From contig NZ_VHLM01000072.1 of assembly GCF_009764685.1 (NCBI RefSeq), positions 1 through 64,000 on the forward strand: 64,000 bases of DNA, written 5' to 3'. Below are positions 9,004 to 19,025 of the stretch, in pieces. The stretch is from Flavobacterium sp. I-STPP5a (GTDB lineage: Bacteria; Bacteroidota; Bacteroidia; Flavobacteriales; Flavobacteriaceae). A program made the translations under genes and the position numbers. How positions within the stretch are numbered: the stretch's first letter is position 1; each line of letters begins with the position of its first letter. Under the pieces are notes generated by a model. That model worked only from the letters and a program-made list of their open reading frames with translations. It did not search any database and was not told the DNA's origin.

Positions 9004-11271
9004 ATGGTCTTTGATATAGAAATGATAAAAAGAGTGTACAGCAACATGGCAGATCGTGTTGATGAAGCAAGAAAAGTTGTAGGTAGACCACTCACATTAA
9101 GCGAGAAAATTTTGTACAATCACCTTTGGGAAGGCAAGCCTAACCAAGCTTTTACTCGTGGGGTTAATTATGTAGATTTTGCACCAGATAGAGTTGCTTG
9201 TCAAGATGCTACAGCTCAAATGGCCTTATTGCAGTTTATGCATGCGGGTAAAAAAACGGTAGCTGTACCCACAACAGTTCATTGTGATCACTTGATTTTG
9301 GCAAAAAACGGAGCCCAATCTGATTTGGCTGTAGCCAATACACAGTCTAAAGAAGTTTTTGATTTCCTTTCTTCGGTTTCTGATAAATATGGAATCGGGT
9401 TTTGGAAACCAGGATCAGGAATTATTCATCAAATTGTATTAGAAAATTATGCTTTCCCCGGAGGTTTAATGATTGGGACTGATTCACATACCGTTAATGC
9501 TGGTGGTTTAGGAATGCTTGCTATTGGTGTTGGTGGTGCTGATGCTGTTGACGTAATGTCTGGAATGTCTTGGGAATTAAAATTCCCTAAATTGATTGGA
9601 GTTAAATTAACAGGTAAATTATCTGGATGGACAGCACCTAAAGATGTTATTTTGAAAGTAGCCGATATACTAACGGTAAAAGGAGGCACAGGAGCCATTG
9701 TTGAATATTTTGGAGAAGGAGCAACTTCAATGTCATGTACTGGTAAAGGAACTATTTGCAACATGGGTGCTGAGATTGGAGCAACCACGTCTACATTTGG
9801 TTATGATGAATCCATGCGTAGGTATTTAGCAGCAACGGGCAGACAAGATGTGGTAGATGCAGCAGACCATGTAGCAGCATATTTAACCGCAGATCCTGAG
9901 GTTTATGCAGATCCTGAAACTTATTTCGACCAAGTAATTGAAATCAATCTTTCTGAACTAGAGCCACATATTAACGGACCTTTTACCCCAGATAGAGGAA
10001 CACCAGTTTCTCAAATGAAAGCAGAAGCGGCTGCAAACGGTTGGCCAATTAAAGTAGAATGGGGTTTGATAGGGTCTTGTACCAACTCCTCTTATGAGGA
10101 TATGGCACGAGCTGCATCAATTGTAAACCAAGCGGTAGCAAATGGTATTACTCCAAAAGCTGAATTCGGAATCAATCCAGGATCGGAACAAATTAGATAT
10201 ACCATTGAAAGAGATGGAATTATTGCCACTTTTGAAAAAATGGGAACCAAAGTATTTACCAATGCTTGCGGACCATGCATTGGGCAATGGGATAGAGCAG
10301 GAGCAGATAAAGAAGAAAAAAATACCATTGTGCATTCGTTCAATCGAAACTTTTCGAAAAGAGCCGATGGAAATCCTAACACCCATGCATTTGTAACTTC
10401 CCCAGAAATGGTTGCGGCTCTTGCTATTTCGGGACGTTTGGATTTTAATCCGATTACAGATACCTTGATAAATGATAAAGGGGAAGAGGTGAAATTAACG
10501 GCTCCTTATGGTGATGAATTGCCTCAAAAAGGTTTTGCAGTAGAAGACAATGGATTTCAAGTGCCAGCTGAGGATGGTTCTGGAGTTCAAATTTTAGTTA
10601 GTGAAACGTCTGATAGGCTGCAACTTTTAGCTCCATTTGAAGCCTGGAATCGAAAAAATATTACAGGAGCAAAGTTATTGATAAAAGCATTTGGCAAGTG
10701 TACCACAGATCACATATCTATGGCTGGTCCTTGGTTGCGTTTTAGAGGCCATTTAGATAATATTTCTAACAATATGTTGATTGGTGCTGTTAATGTATTT
10801 AATCAAAAAACGAACGCTGTAAAAAATCAATTAACAGGTGAATATGACGCTGTTCCTGCGGTGGCCAGGGCTTACAAAGCTGCTGGAATTCCGTCAATAG
10901 TAGTGGGAGATCACAATTATGGCGAAGGATCATCAAGAGAGCATGCCGCTATGGAACCTCGATTTTTAGGGGTGAAAGCCGTTCTTGTTAAATCGTTTGC
11001 TCGCATACATGAAACGAATTTAAAAAAACAAGGTATGCTAGCTTTGACTTTTGCAAATGAAAATGATTATGATAAAATTCAAGAAAACGATACCATTAAT
11101 TTTCTAGACTTAGTATCATTTGCGCCAGCAAAACCACTCACACTGGAGTTTGTTCACTCAGATGGTAGTACTGATCGAATTCTTGCAAATCATACTTATA
11201 ATGAAAGTCAAATAGGTTGGTTTGAGGCAGGATCAGCTTTAAATTTAATTGCTGCGGCTAGCAATTTATAA
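9004..11271 (+). CDS. acnA: Aconitate hydratase, mitochondrial-like type
   Basis: A 755-residue aconitase with the canonical order of three catalytic domains followed by a C-terminal swivel. The cluster ligands are C359 (GSCTNSS) and C422/C425 (ACGPCIG), almost the spacing of mitochondrial aconitase. Substrate-binding segments [11 protein letters not shown] and [12 protein letters not shown] are present. It is a [4Fe-4S] TCA enzyme of the cytosol. Having this class directly after acnB is notable, because the two share little sequence and domain order. The gene symbol is by function, since the sequence is closer to eukaryotic ACO2 than to E. coli AcnA. Confidence 0.93.
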   Translation: MVFDIEMIKRVYSNMADRVDEARKVVGRPLTLSEKILYNHLWEGKPNQAFTRGVNYVDFAPDRVACQDATAQMALLQFMHAGKKTVAVPTTVHCDHLILAKNGAQSDLAVANTQSKEVFDFLSSVSDKYGIGFWKPGSGIIHQIVLENYAFPGGLMIGTDSHTVNAGGLGMLAIGVGGADAVDVMSGMSWELKFPKLIGVKLTGKLSGWTAPKDVILKVADILTVKGGTGAIVEYFGEGATSMSCTGKGTICNMGAEIGATTSTFGYDESMRRYLAATGRQDVVDAADHVAAYLTADPEVYADPETYFDQVIEINLSELEPHINGPFTPDRGTPVSQMKAEAAANGWPIKVEWGLIGSCTNSSYEDMARAASIVNQAVANGITPKAEFGINPGSEQIRYTIERDGIIATFEKMGTKVFTNACGPCIGQWDRAGADKEEKNTIVHSFNRNFSKRADGNPNTHAFVTSPEMVAALAISGRLDFNPITDTLINDKGEEVKLTAPYGDELPQKGFAVEDNGFQVPAEDGSGVQILVSETSDRLQLLAPFEAWNRKNITGAKLLIKAFGKCTTDHISMAGPWLRFRGHLDNISNNMLIGAVNVFNQKTNAVKNQLTGEYDAVPAVARAYKAAGIPSIVVGDHNYGEGSSREHAAMEPRFLGVKAVLVKSFARIHETNLKKQGMLALTFANENDYDKIQENDTINFLDLVSFAPAKPLTLEFVHSDGSTDRILANHTYNESQIGWFEAGSALNLIAAASNL

Positions 11272-11290
11272 ACAGACTTTACATCTTTAA

Positions 11291-11320
11291 AACTCTCAAA
11301 GCTATTTTGAGAGTTTTTTT
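11291..11320 (+). terminator. Intrinsic terminator after acnA
   Basis: AACTCTCAAA at 11291-11300 pairs perfectly with TTTGAGAGTT at 11306-11315 (5 nt loop) and runs into T's. Confidence 0.85.
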
Positions 11321-11713
11321 GTGATATACATTACTTTAGTTGACTGATGAAGTAAGAATAGTCATAAATACTAGCAACGCTAGTTCGTTTAATTTTTCTA
11401 AAGAATTCGTTAAAATGGATTTTTTCAACGTTAAAGTTCGAAAAAAGGATGTGTTTTTTGATTAAATCATTTAAATTAGCTTTTTTGAAATAATTAAATA
11501 AAAATTTAATTCATTTTCAGGATTTTTTGAATTTAATGCAATACTATTCCAATCGCTAATGTTTAGATTGGAAAAACTCTTTCAGACAAAGAGATTAAGG
11601 TAATTGCATTTTTATATAGTTTAGAAGTGAAAATTTTTTTAATCATTTCTTAATCAATTAACTAAGAACCAAATCACGCTCTATTTTTTTAAAAGAGCAG
11701 CAAACAAATAAAT
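11321..11713. other. AT-rich intergenic region, nothing recognised
   Basis: About 390 bp between the acnA terminator and the LysM gene. I see no ORF, RNA gene or repeat shared with the rest of the window, and no clear -7 box. Confidence 0.5.
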
Positions 11714-13171
11714 ATGAATTTACGATTACTAACAGCTTTATTTTTTCTAAATAGTGTTGCTATTTTCTCGCAAGAGCGAGTTATAAAACACACTATTGTA
11801 AAAGGAGAAACCGTATCAAGTATTGCTGATAAATATCAAGTGAAGCAAAGAGAAATTATAAAGTTAAACCCAAGTGCCAAAAAATTATTAAAACTGAATG
11901 CAGTTTTAGTAATACCTCAAAACGCAAAGAGTAAAAATAGATCCAAAAGTAATTTGATATTAAGTCAAAATACAAAGGAGCATGAAGTACAAGCCAAAGA
12001 AACGTTGTACGGAATTGCAAAACAATATGGAATTGGATTTAAATTACTTAAGGCATTAAATCCCACGGTAGGAGAATCTGAACTACCAATAGGTCAAAAA
12101 ATCAATGTCCCTGAAAATGCATTTTTATCTAGTAAGACGGAATCGGATGTTGCAAATCAGACCGAAAATGGGAATAGAGAAAATCAAAATGTGGTAAAAA
12201 GTACTTTTACAAGAGCGGTTTTACCAAAAGAAACGAAGTATTCTATCACACGAAAATACGGGATTACAATCAAAGAATTTGACAAAGTAAATCCTGGAAT
12301 AGGAGTAAAAGCATTACGAGCAGGTCAAATGATAACTATTCCGGGTAACGAGGTGGTATCACAAAGTCAATCTACTCCTCTTGAAGAAAATCGTACTGCA
12401 ACAGTTGTAGCAAGTTCCAAAAATGAAAATTTGGAAACAATATCAAATACAAGTAGCGTAGTAGAAAAAGCTATAGATAATTCAGCTAGTCTTACTCAGC
12501 CTAAAGCTCCTGCAGCAACATTAAATTCCCAATCTATAATAAGAGAGGTTTTGCCTAAGGAAACTAAGTATGCGATAGCAAAACAATATGGTATTACTGT
12601 TAAAGAATTAGAGAAACAAAATCCTGAAATTAAAAAAGGCCTTCCTGTAGGGCATAAACTTTCTATTCTTTCGCCTACTCTTTCAAGTTTGGAGTCTAAC
12701 CAAGCGGCAGAGATAAAAATAAGCGATGCGGCCATAGAGAGTAAAAAAATTGACTTTAATACCTCCGTTAAACCATCATTTAATTACGATTTTCTAGATC
12801 AGTTGATTTATAGAGCCTCAGAGAATATAGGGACTCGATACCGAAGTGGAGGTACAAGTAAAGAGGGCTTTGATTGTTCTGGATTGATGTGTTCTACTTT
12901 TGGTTCTTTTGACATAAAACTACCCCGAACTTCTAGAGAGCAATCTGCGGTGGGCACTAAGATTAGTACAGATGAAGCCCAAAAAGGAGACTTAATTTTT
13001 TTCAAAACCAATGGTAGAGGGCGAATTAATCACGTGGGAATGGTTGTTGAGGTTTGTGAGGGAGAAATAAAATTTATCCATTCATCAACAAGTAACGGAG
13101 TAATTATATCTTCAACCAAGGAAAAGTATTACGAAAAAAACTTTTCCCAAATTAATAGAGTTGTACAATAA
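11714..13171 (+). CDS. LysM-repeat NlpC/P60 peptidoglycan hydrolase
   Basis: A secreted cell-wall enzyme, probably a gamma-D-glutamyl-diaminopimelate endopeptidase. A signal peptide (about 1-19, ending AIFSQ) is followed by four LysM modules at about 26-69, 93-135, 169-213 and 276-318. Each has the (K)ETxYxIAxxYGI pattern and they are joined by Ser/Asn-rich linkers. The C-terminal NlpC/P60 domain (about 355-485) has its catalytic residues at C388 (FDCSGL), H440 (INHVGM) and probably H456 (FIHSS). LysM modules bind the glycan chains and the C-terminal domain cuts the stem peptides. The 485 aa length and layout are typical of Bacteroidota wall hydrolases. Confidence 0.92.
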   Translation: MNLRLLTALFFLNSVAIFSQERVIKHTIVKGETVSSIADKYQVKQREIIKLNPSAKKLLKLNAVLVIPQNAKSKNRSKSNLILSQNTKEHEVQAKETLYGIAKQYGIGFKLLKALNPTVGESELPIGQKINVPENAFLSSKTESDVANQTENGNRENQNVVKSTFTRAVLPKETKYSITRKYGITIKEFDKVNPGIGVKALRAGQMITIPGNEVVSQSQSTPLEENRTATVVASSKNENLETISNTSSVVEKAIDNSASLTQPKAPAATLNSQSIIREVLPKETKYAIAKQYGITVKELEKQNPEIKKGLPVGHKLSILSPTLSSLESNQAAEIKISDAAIESKKIDFNTSVKPSFNYDFLDQLIYRASENIGTRYRSGGTSKEGFDCSGLMCSTFGSFDIKLPRTSREQSAVGTKISTDEAQKGDLIFFKTNGRGRINHVGMVVEVCEGEIKFIHSSTSNGVIISSTKEKYYEKNFSQINRVVQ

Positions 13172-13190
13172 GTGCAATATAAGTTGTAGC

Positions 13191-13229
13191 AAAAAAGCCT
13201 CTTTTTTATTAAGAAAAGAGGCTTTTTTT
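13191..13229. terminator. Bidirectional terminator between convergent genes
   Basis: AAAAAAGCCTCTTTT pairs with AAAAGAGGCTTTTTT. The stem is A-rich on one side and T-rich on the other, so it can end both the LysM gene and the minus-strand glycosyltransferase. Confidence 0.8.
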
Positions 13230-13244
13230 ATGGAAATGAAACTT

Positions 13245-14306
13245 TTATTTAGAATCAATAACTGAAAGAACCGTTTTAATATTTGTTATCCATTCTTTAA
13301 CTGTACCTATGTTTGTATTGATTCCTATGCTGTTGTTGTGATAAGGCTTGTAAATAGCAATGTTTGGTCGTGAAAACAAACCTACTGTAGGAGTTAAACC
13401 GGCGCTTGCTAAATGCATAATTCCACTATCAGCTCCTATAAAAAGTTTTGTATTTGCAACTACAGCAGCTATTTCTCTAACATCTTTGCTGTAAAATGAA
13501 GTTGCCTTAAAATTGATTTGTGACACATTTTCAACGGGTAAAATTTCTAAGATATTATAATTAGAAAATTCTAATTTTAGACCCGCATAAAATTCCTCCC
13601 ACCACGTTGTAGAGTAACATTTGTCAGCTGTAGCGTAAGTAAAAATACAAATGGTTTCTTTGTCATTTGGTACTAGAGCATCAACAGCGCTCTTACCTTG
13701 TAGTAATTCCGCTGCTGTCAGTTTGATGTCTAATGGAGGCAAAGTTGCATGATTATCGGGAAAACCTAATTTAGTTAGAAAACTTCGGAATTCATAAATA
13801 GGAAACTTTGCAATATGATCGTAATCAAGGTGTTTCATTCGGAGTGTTTCGTCTTCTTCTCCAAAAAATTTGTATTTCGCATTTGCAAATTGTGCTGATA
13901 ACCTACCAGAAGAGGAGTTTTTATCCACATTTATTACAATATCATATTTTTCACTTTTGATTTTTACCCATACTTTAAAATAAGCAATAAGATCTTTAAA
14001 AGGTTTTTTAGGTAATTCTATAATGTTATTGATGTTGTCATAGTTTTGAAAAACAATTGGCGCCAAGCCACCTTTTACAAACAAATCTATTTTACAATCT
14101 GGAAAAGTGTTGGTGACATCCTGAACAAGCGGAGTAATTAGTAGTAAGTTACCAAGCCTGTGATTAGGTCTAGAAATTAAGACTTTTGTAATTGTTATTT
14201 TTTGAGAAGGATCTATGGTGTAGTTGTTAGCGGAGTTGCCAATATTTTTTGTAAGCCCACGAGTTACAGCTCGGCGCAGCACATTGATTTTTGTTAGAAG
14301 ACTCAT
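13245..14306 (-). CDS. Glycosyltransferase family 9 (heptosyltransferase-like)
   Basis: A 353-residue GT-B enzyme of the ADP-heptose:LPS heptosyltransferase family. It carries the N-terminal RPNHRLGNLLLITPLVQD motif, which in this family reads R-x-(D/H)-x-x-GD-x-(L/V)-x-x-TP. The C-terminal nucleotide-binding motif FIGADSGIMHLASAG is present. It probably adds a sugar to LPS or another surface glycan at the inner membrane. The acceptor cannot be told from sequence, and no other LPS genes are adjacent. It is convergent with the LysM hydrolase gene. Confidence 0.85.
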   Translation of the reverse strand: MSLLTKINVLRRAVTRGLTKNIGNSANNYTIDPSQKITITKVLISRPNHRLGNLLLITPLVQDVTNTFPDCKIDLFVKGGLAPIVFQNYDNINNIIELPKKPFKDLIAYFKVWVKIKSEKYDIVINVDKNSSSGRLSAQFANAKYKFFGEEDETLRMKHLDYDHIAKFPIYEFRSFLTKLGFPDNHATLPPLDIKLTAAELLQGKSAVDALVPNDKETICIFTYATADKCYSTTWWEEFYAGLKLEFSNYNILEILPVENVSQINFKATSFYSKDVREIAAVVANTKLFIGADSGIMHLASAGLTPTVGLFSRPNIAIYKPYHNNSIGINTNIGTVKEWITNIKTVLSVIDSK

Positions 14307-14341
14307 GTAGTAAATGAAATGTTATATTATTCTATTTTGGA

Positions 14342-14349
14342 CAAATGTA
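14342..14349 (-). promoter_or_regulatory. -7 box upstream of the GT9 gene
   Basis: On the minus strand it reads TACATTTG, an exact TAnnTTTG match, about 35 nt before the ATG at 14306. No -33 box is obvious. Confidence 0.4.
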
Positions 14350-14616
14350 CAATTTACTTGTTTACATTGTTTTTTTGAGTAAAAAAGTATTATTTAGAAC
14401 TGGTTCGAAAATTGAAGGGGCTTTACAGAATGTGAGTTTTGTATTGTTTCTCTCTGGTTGAAATTCATTTTTGTTGCTAAATAAATACACTTTTCATGAA
14501 GTACAACAAAATAGAATTAATGTAAATAACCCTATTCAATAATAAAATACTACTCTATCTTGAACAGTTTCTAAAATATTTTGCAATCTTTGATTTCTAA
14601 AAAAAAATACAGCAAT

Positions 14617-14844
14617 ATGAGCAAGACTAAATTAACAATCAATAAAAATGGTTCTATAAAAATAGAAGGTGACTTTGAAATTACAGACTGTGAAGGAAAA
14701 ACATACGGATTAGAAGGAAGAACGGCTTTGGGGCTTTGCCGTTGTGGTTTATCTGCCAACAAACCTTTTTGTGATGGTGCACACCGTAACGGTTTTGAGC
14801 ATGAGCCTGCTGCATTTGACTTGCCACCAATGAAAACAAAGTAA
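14617..14844 (+). CDS. CDGSH-type iron-sulfur protein
   Basis: A 75-residue protein with the CDGSH [2Fe-2S] signature. The cluster ligands are C41, C43, C52 and H56 in LCRCGLSANKPFCDGAH, the 3-Cys/1-His set of the mitoNEET family. I chose the ATG at 14617 (MSKTKLTINKNGS). The longer frame would need a TTG at 14581 and adds a low-complexity N-terminus. Such proteins are thought to shuttle electrons or clusters, but the partner here is unknown. A strong terminator follows. Confidence 0.88.
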   Translation: MSKTKLTINKNGSIKIEGDFEITDCEGKTYGLEGRTALGLCRCGLSANKPFCDGAHRNGFEHEPAAFDLPPMKTK

Positions 14845-14864
14845 TAGCGTTTTCTGATTCGATT

Positions 14865-14911
14865 AAACAAGAAAAGCTACATCGTAATGAGTGTAGCTTT
14901 TCTTGTTTTTG
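14865..14911. terminator. Terminator after the CDGSH gene
   Basis: The AAACAAGAAAAGCTACA arm (14865-14881) pairs perfectly with TGTAGCTTTTCTTGTTT (14892-14908). Flanking A and T runs could serve both strands, and the oxidoreductase on the minus strand ends just beyond. Confidence 0.85.
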
Positions 14912-14937
14912 TGAGTATTTAATAGAATTATAAAACC

Positions 14938-15798
14938 CTATTTACTTTTCAAACTACTAATAATCGCCATTACGTCTTGATTACCCAATCCTTCTTTTTC
15001 GGCTGCAGCGTAACTATCATACAAAGGATGAATGAGTGGTGAATCTAATCCCGCTGCTTTGGCCAAGCCTAAATCTTTAACCAAGTGTTTTAAGGCAAAT
15101 GCCGCTGGATACGAATCGCTTAAAATAGAAGGTGTTTTGATATTTGTGATGCCGTTACCACAAGCACCTTGATTGATAATGATAAGCATGTCTTCTTTGC
15201 TCACGCCGTTTTTCTCGGCAAATAACACCGTTTCGGCTATTCCTTGAAGATTTAATCCTAATAGGTAATTGATGGCTAATTTAGCTGAACTTGCCACGCC
15301 GGGTTCGCCTACATGAATGGCAATTTTACCTAAAACATCGAATATCGGTTTTACTTTTTCGAAATTTTCTGGAGTAGCACCCACCAAAATTACAAGTGTG
15401 CCATCTTGTGCTGGTTTTACACTTCCCGAAACGGGTGCATCTATAAATGCTACCTTATGTTGGTTGCAAATGGTATTTAAATAGCGAGAGGTTTCAGGAG
15501 AAACGGTGCTCATATTGATAATAGTTTTTCCTGAATCAACTTGCGATAATAAACCGGTTGTACCTTCAAAAACTTCTTTTACTGCTACGTCATTAGATAA
15601 CATGGTCAAAACTACATCGCAAGTTTCCATTAAATCTTGTAAGCTGTTTGCTGATTTTGCTCCTGCAGCTAGTAAAGGTGCTTCTTTTTCTTTGGTTCTA
15701 TTAAAAACGGATACTTCAAAACCCGCTTTAACTAGGTTAAGCACCATTGGGTTACCCATGTTGCCCAGACCGACCCATCCTAATTGTATTTTTTTCAT
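14938..15798 (-). CDS. NAD(P)-dependent 3-hydroxyisobutyrate dehydrogenase-like enzyme
   Basis: A 286-residue beta-hydroxyacid dehydrogenase. It has an N-terminal Rossmann motif GWVGLGNMGNPM, the substrate-binding motif DAPVSGSVKPAQDGTL near 120, and the conserved catalytic lysine in SSAKLAINYLLG near 170. The all-alpha dimerisation domain fills the C-terminus. The family includes 3-hydroxyisobutyrate, tartronate semialdehyde and succinic-semialdehyde (GLYR1-like) reductases. I cannot tell which substrate is used, and the neighbourhood gives no pathway clue. Confidence 0.88.
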   Translation of the reverse strand: MKKIQLGWVGLGNMGNPMVLNLVKAGFEVSVFNRTKEKEAPLLAAGAKSANSLQDLMETCDVVLTMLSNDVAVKEVFEGTTGLLSQVDSGKTIINMSTVSPETSRYLNTICNQHKVAFIDAPVSGSVKPAQDGTLVILVGATPENFEKVKPIFDVLGKIAIHVGEPGVASSAKLAINYLLGLNLQGIAETVLFAEKNGVSKEDMLIIINQGACGNGITNIKTPSILSDSYPAAFALKHLVKDLGLAKAAGLDSPLIHPLYDSYAAAEKEGLGNQDVMAIISSLKSK

Positions 15799-15947
15799 AA
15801 TGTTCTAGTTCAAAAAATGATTTGTTTTCTTTTTGGTTTTAAATGCATACTTGCAAAAGGAAAACAACACTAAAGTACGGTTTAATTTTGGTAAATAAAC
15901 CATCTTGCCGATAGCACATTTGGGACTGAGGAGTTTTGATTTTAAAT

Positions 15948-16271
15948 TTATAAATAACTCATAAGTCTCGCCAACAAAAAACCGATTCCAACTCCAATTA
16001 CAGACCAAAGAATCCTCTGTTTGATATTAATTTTAGCGGATTGTTCTTCAAGCAATAGATCATTTTCTATCAATTGCATTTTCATTTTTCCTGGTACGTA
16101 TCTGACTTTTAAAACTAGATTCCGGCCTTGAAGTTTTATGGGATGATTTTCACCTGAGAAAGAAAACTTACTTGAAACTTTTTTTCCGTTTAAAAGCACT
16201 TTTTCAACTCCAAGAATAGAGTTCCAAAATTCTATTGTGTTGTTTTCAATAGTAAATTCAGCGTGTTTCAT
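15948..16271 (-). CDS. Hypothetical small membrane-anchored protein
   Basis: I do not recognise this family. From the ATG at 16271 (MKHAEFTIENNTIEF) the product is 107 residues. It starts with a soluble beta-rich region, including a basic stretch around VLLNGKKVSSKFSF, and ends in one transmembrane helix (LWSVIGVGIGFLLA). An upstream in-frame start at 16391 would overlap the coding end of the next gene by about 60 bp, so I prefer the shorter form. The region resembles the small-molecule-facing beta folds of Bacteroidota proteins of unknown function, but that is not firm. It is probably co-transcribed with the gene at 16333-16953. Confidence 0.6.
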   Translation of the reverse strand: MKHAEFTIENNTIEFWNSILGVEKVLLNGKKVSSKFSFSGENHPIKLQGRNLVLKVRYVPGKMKMQLIENDLLLEEQSAKINIKQRILWSVIGVGIGFLLARLMSYL

Positions 16272-16332
16272 CGTATAATAAATGAGAATTGTTATGCAAT
16301 TTGGCGTTATGATTTTAGTTTTTACGAATGAA

Positions 16333-16953
16333 TTACAAAGTAGCTTTACGCCAATTGTACAATAACAATCGTCTTCTATCATCAATATCATTCACTCTTA
16401 CCTCAGTAATATCCTCTATTTTAAAAAGTGAAGTTCCTAGATCTTCTCCGTTTTTTGCTACACAATTCAGAATAAAATCTTCATTAGAAAGGTCTTTAAC
16501 AAAACCAGAGAAAAATTCATTTCCGTTGATTTCAAAACTCGCCATTTGATCCTGAGCATTATGCAATTGTAAAACAGCACTAAACTGCCAGTTTTCGGAT
16601 TGATTCAAGTGAATAGCAAAGTTGGATGGCTTGTCAATAATGTCCGAATACTCAATAAGGCACTCCATAACCTTAATGTAATCATCATTGAAGTCTACAT
16701 TTTTTATGTTTTGCAATCTGATAAAAATAATTCCATCGGGTTTTCCAAAACGGGTGTAATGCCTAAACCCTATATATTCTTCGTTAATTTCAGTTATGTA
16801 TCCTACAAGAGAGCCTTTGTCTGAGTTGTATTGCCAAATGGAAATTATTTCTTTGTTTTCCTTAGATTTTTGTAATATCGACTGTAAAATACTAGTACTC
16901 ATTTGGGGCGATTTCTTTTTTGGTTGAAATAAATTTTTTAAAAATAGAATCAT
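16333..16953 (-). CDS. Hypothetical protein, 206 aa
   Basis: The family is not recognised. The protein is soluble, with no signal peptide or membrane segment. A basic, Ser-rich N-terminus (about 1-30) precedes two similar beta-rich segments. One is around SLVGYITEINEEYIGFRHYT and the other around FSGFVKDLSNEDFILNCVAK, each followed by an I-x-x-I-x-x-V motif (LQNIKNVDF; IEDITEVRV). The internal repetition suggests a duplicated small-barrel fold. It is followed on the same strand by a membrane-anchored hypothetical. Confidence 0.65.
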   Translation of the reverse strand: MILFLKNLFQPKKKSPQMSTSILQSILQKSKENKEIISIWQYNSDKGSLVGYITEINEEYIGFRHYTRFGKPDGIIFIRLQNIKNVDFNDDYIKVMECLIEYSDIIDKPSNFAIHLNQSENWQFSAVLQLHNAQDQMASFEINGNEFFSGFVKDLSNEDFILNCVAKNGEDLGTSLFKIEDITEVRVNDIDDRRRLLLYNWRKATL

Positions 16954-17095
16954 GATGGTTGGCTTGGTTAATCTATTTTATAAAATGGGTCTGAACCGAT
17001 TCTCTCTTTAAAACCGATTTTGATTATGTTTTGTAAATATGATACTATTTTATTTGCTAGAACTAATTGTAGTTCTTTAAAAGAATGTATTGTTA

Positions 17096-17812
17096 TTAGC
17101 TTTTGTTAACCAAATCAATTAAAGTTCCTATTAGAACAAGTATAATCCCAAAAGATATCATACCTAATAAGTAAGCACACAATGCCTTGATATAGCTCAT
17201 AACTTTGCCTTTATTAAAAAAATGTCCAATTGCCCAAGAACTATACAGTATACCTACGGCACCTGCAAATGTCATAATTTTGAAATGTGTTACACCTTCA
17301 ATGATTACAATAATCGAAAATATCAGCATTACCATCCCTATAACAAAACATAGCATTATCAAGATTTCATAGAAGTTATAGTTGGACTTTTTAAAAAATA
17401 TTTTCAACCACATTGCTATTAATACTCCCATCAATATGTTTGCATATCCATAATGTCCTTGTAACCATTTTACAATTATGCTTATTGTATCATTTTGTAA
17501 GCCTTTATATTTAATAAATCCATCACCAAGGTTGAAAAAGTTATTTAGAATGGTGTAAATTAGAGAAGTGACAATTATAAATATAACTGGTTTCACAAGT
17601 CGGGTTCTATTTTGTGTGAAATAATCTCGGATGTTTTTTCCAGGATTAATTAATAACTCTTTAATGGTAAATAAAATGCCCCGTTCAAAATGTAAAACGT
17701 GTTCTATTTCATGAATTATGTAGTGTCCGTTAATTCTTTTTAATTCAGCTGGCTGTCCGCACTCTGGACAATACTTTGAGGTTAATTCTTGATTACAATT
17801 GTTACAATTCAT
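17096..17812 (-). CDS. DUF3667 family zinc-ribbon membrane protein
   Basis: A 238-residue protein. It begins with a rubredoxin-like zinc ribbon, CNNCNQEL and CPECGQ (two CxxC pairs near residues 3-20). The DUF3667-typical HEIEHVLHFERGILFT and PGKNIRDYF segments follow. Four or five transmembrane helices occupy about residues 70-235. The family is common in Bacteroidota and its function is unknown. The gene has long AT-rich spacers on both sides and appears monocistronic. Confidence 0.82.
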   Translation of the reverse strand: MNCNNCNQELTSKYCPECGQPAELKRINGHYIIHEIEHVLHFERGILFTIKELLINPGKNIRDYFTQNRTRLVKPVIFIIVTSLIYTILNNFFNLGDGFIKYKGLQNDTISIIVKWLQGHYGYANILMGVLIAMWLKIFFKKSNYNFYEILIMLCFVIGMVMLIFSIIVIIEGVTHFKIMTFAGAVGILYSSWAIGHFFNKGKVMSYIKALCAYLLGMISFGIILVLIGTLIDLVNKS

Positions 17813-17996
17813 GTTTATAGATTCTTAATTATTTTGCCTATAGGTTAATAGCTATACCTTTTGGTTTAAAGGGTAAGTGAATTTAATCGTAAATATAATT
17901 GATTTTAACTACAAAATAAGAACAAGTATCATTATGAATATGTTTTGTTTTTAGGTACTAGCTGATTATTTGAAATTTATGCTGTGGTATTTAATT

Positions 17997-18689
17997 TTAT
18001 TTCTTTTTGAGTTCTTTCATTAAATCTTCTAGATAGTCTGTTTGAATTTCTTGAATTTCAAGTAGTTTTTTGTTTTGATGGGCTAACAAATGGTCAATTT
18101 TTTCACTCAAAAGTTTTATTTCAAGTTCGGCTTTTAAATTGATTTTATAATCATGTTCGCTTCTCTGTCTGTCTTTTTGTTCCTGTCGGTTTTGGCTCAT
18201 CATAATAATAGGCGCTTGGATAGCTGCTAAGCAAGAAAGAATCAGGTTAAGCAATATAAAGGGAAATGGGTCAAATGGTTTTGTGGTTAAAAACCAAATA
18301 TTAATAATCATCCAAATTAAGATGAAAGAAAAGAAAGTAATGATGAACATCCAACTACCACCAAATGCAGCAACATTATCAGCAAGTTTTTGTCCAAAAG
18401 TGAGTTCAGCCTCCATTTCATCTTGAATATTCTCAGAAAGAATGGAGTTGTTTTTTATGGCCTCCATTACATCTTGATCAATGGCAGCAATTTCTCCTTT
18501 TTCTAGAATGATTAAGGAGGTTAAATAAAGGCGTCTGTATTGATTTAATTCGTCAATAGAAATATAATCGTCTTGTTTTAAGTCGGAAAAGTTTGATTTG
18601 ATTAAATTGAAAATTCCTTCTCTTATATCCCAACATTTTACCTCTTCACCCTTTTGAATTTCTTTTTTACTGATGTGGCTTGTTTTCAT
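17997..18689 (-). CDS. DUF1003 domain membrane protein
   Basis: A 230-residue protein. The DUF1003 core is recognisable: TFGQKLADNVAAFGGSW leads into two transmembrane helices. They are followed by the conserved AIQAPIIMMSQNRQEQKDR segment and a coiled-coil tail (about 170-225) rich in Lys, Glu and Leu. The N-terminal ~100 residues are soluble. The function of DUF1003 is unknown. The tail suggests oligomerisation at the cytoplasmic face of the inner membrane. Confidence 0.82.
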   Translation of the reverse strand: MKTSHISKKEIQKGEEVKCWDIREGIFNLIKSNFSDLKQDDYISIDELNQYRRLYLTSLIILEKGEIAAIDQDVMEAIKNNSILSENIQDEMEAELTFGQKLADNVAAFGGSWMFIITFFSFILIWMIINIWFLTTKPFDPFPFILLNLILSCLAAIQAPIIMMSQNRQEQKDRQRSEHDYKINLKAELEIKLLSEKIDHLLAHQNKKLLEIQEIQTDYLEDLMKELKKK

Positions 18690-19025
18690 TTGGGTTTTAT
18701 ATTATTTGATACTATTTAATTTTCTTCTTTTAGCTAAAGAATTAATTTCAAAAGCACTTTTCAAGACTTATTATTATCATAGCCAATATGCTTTAAAAAC
18801 GCTGTATGTATACGTAAATATAGTTGTTCTAAATTACAAAACCGTAATGTATTCTAATTTTAAAGTTTACTTTTGAATCTAATAAAAAATAGAACAGTAA
18901 GCCTTACAAGCGCGCTTTCTATTTTATAAAGCACGCTTTGTCATTGCTATATTGATGTTCTTATTGATAAAATCATAGATTTTTTTTAACAAAAACTTTT
19001 ACAGAAGCTTACATTTTTATCAGTG
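18690..19025. other. AT-rich intergenic region, nothing recognised
   Basis: About 335 bp. It contains only a low-complexity, Tyr/Leu-rich frame from 18673 that overlaps the DUF1003 start and looks non-coding. An imperfect hairpin, AAGCGCGCTTTC with AAAGCACGCTTT, at about 18908-18940 could terminate the gene at 19026-19748 poorly, or be a degenerate repeat. Confidence 0.4.

Noticed and set aside
18673..18876. 67-residue plus-strand frame overlapping the DUF1003 start
   Set aside because: Low-complexity Tyr/Leu-rich sequence, overlaps the antisense N-terminus of a real gene and has no recognisable start context.
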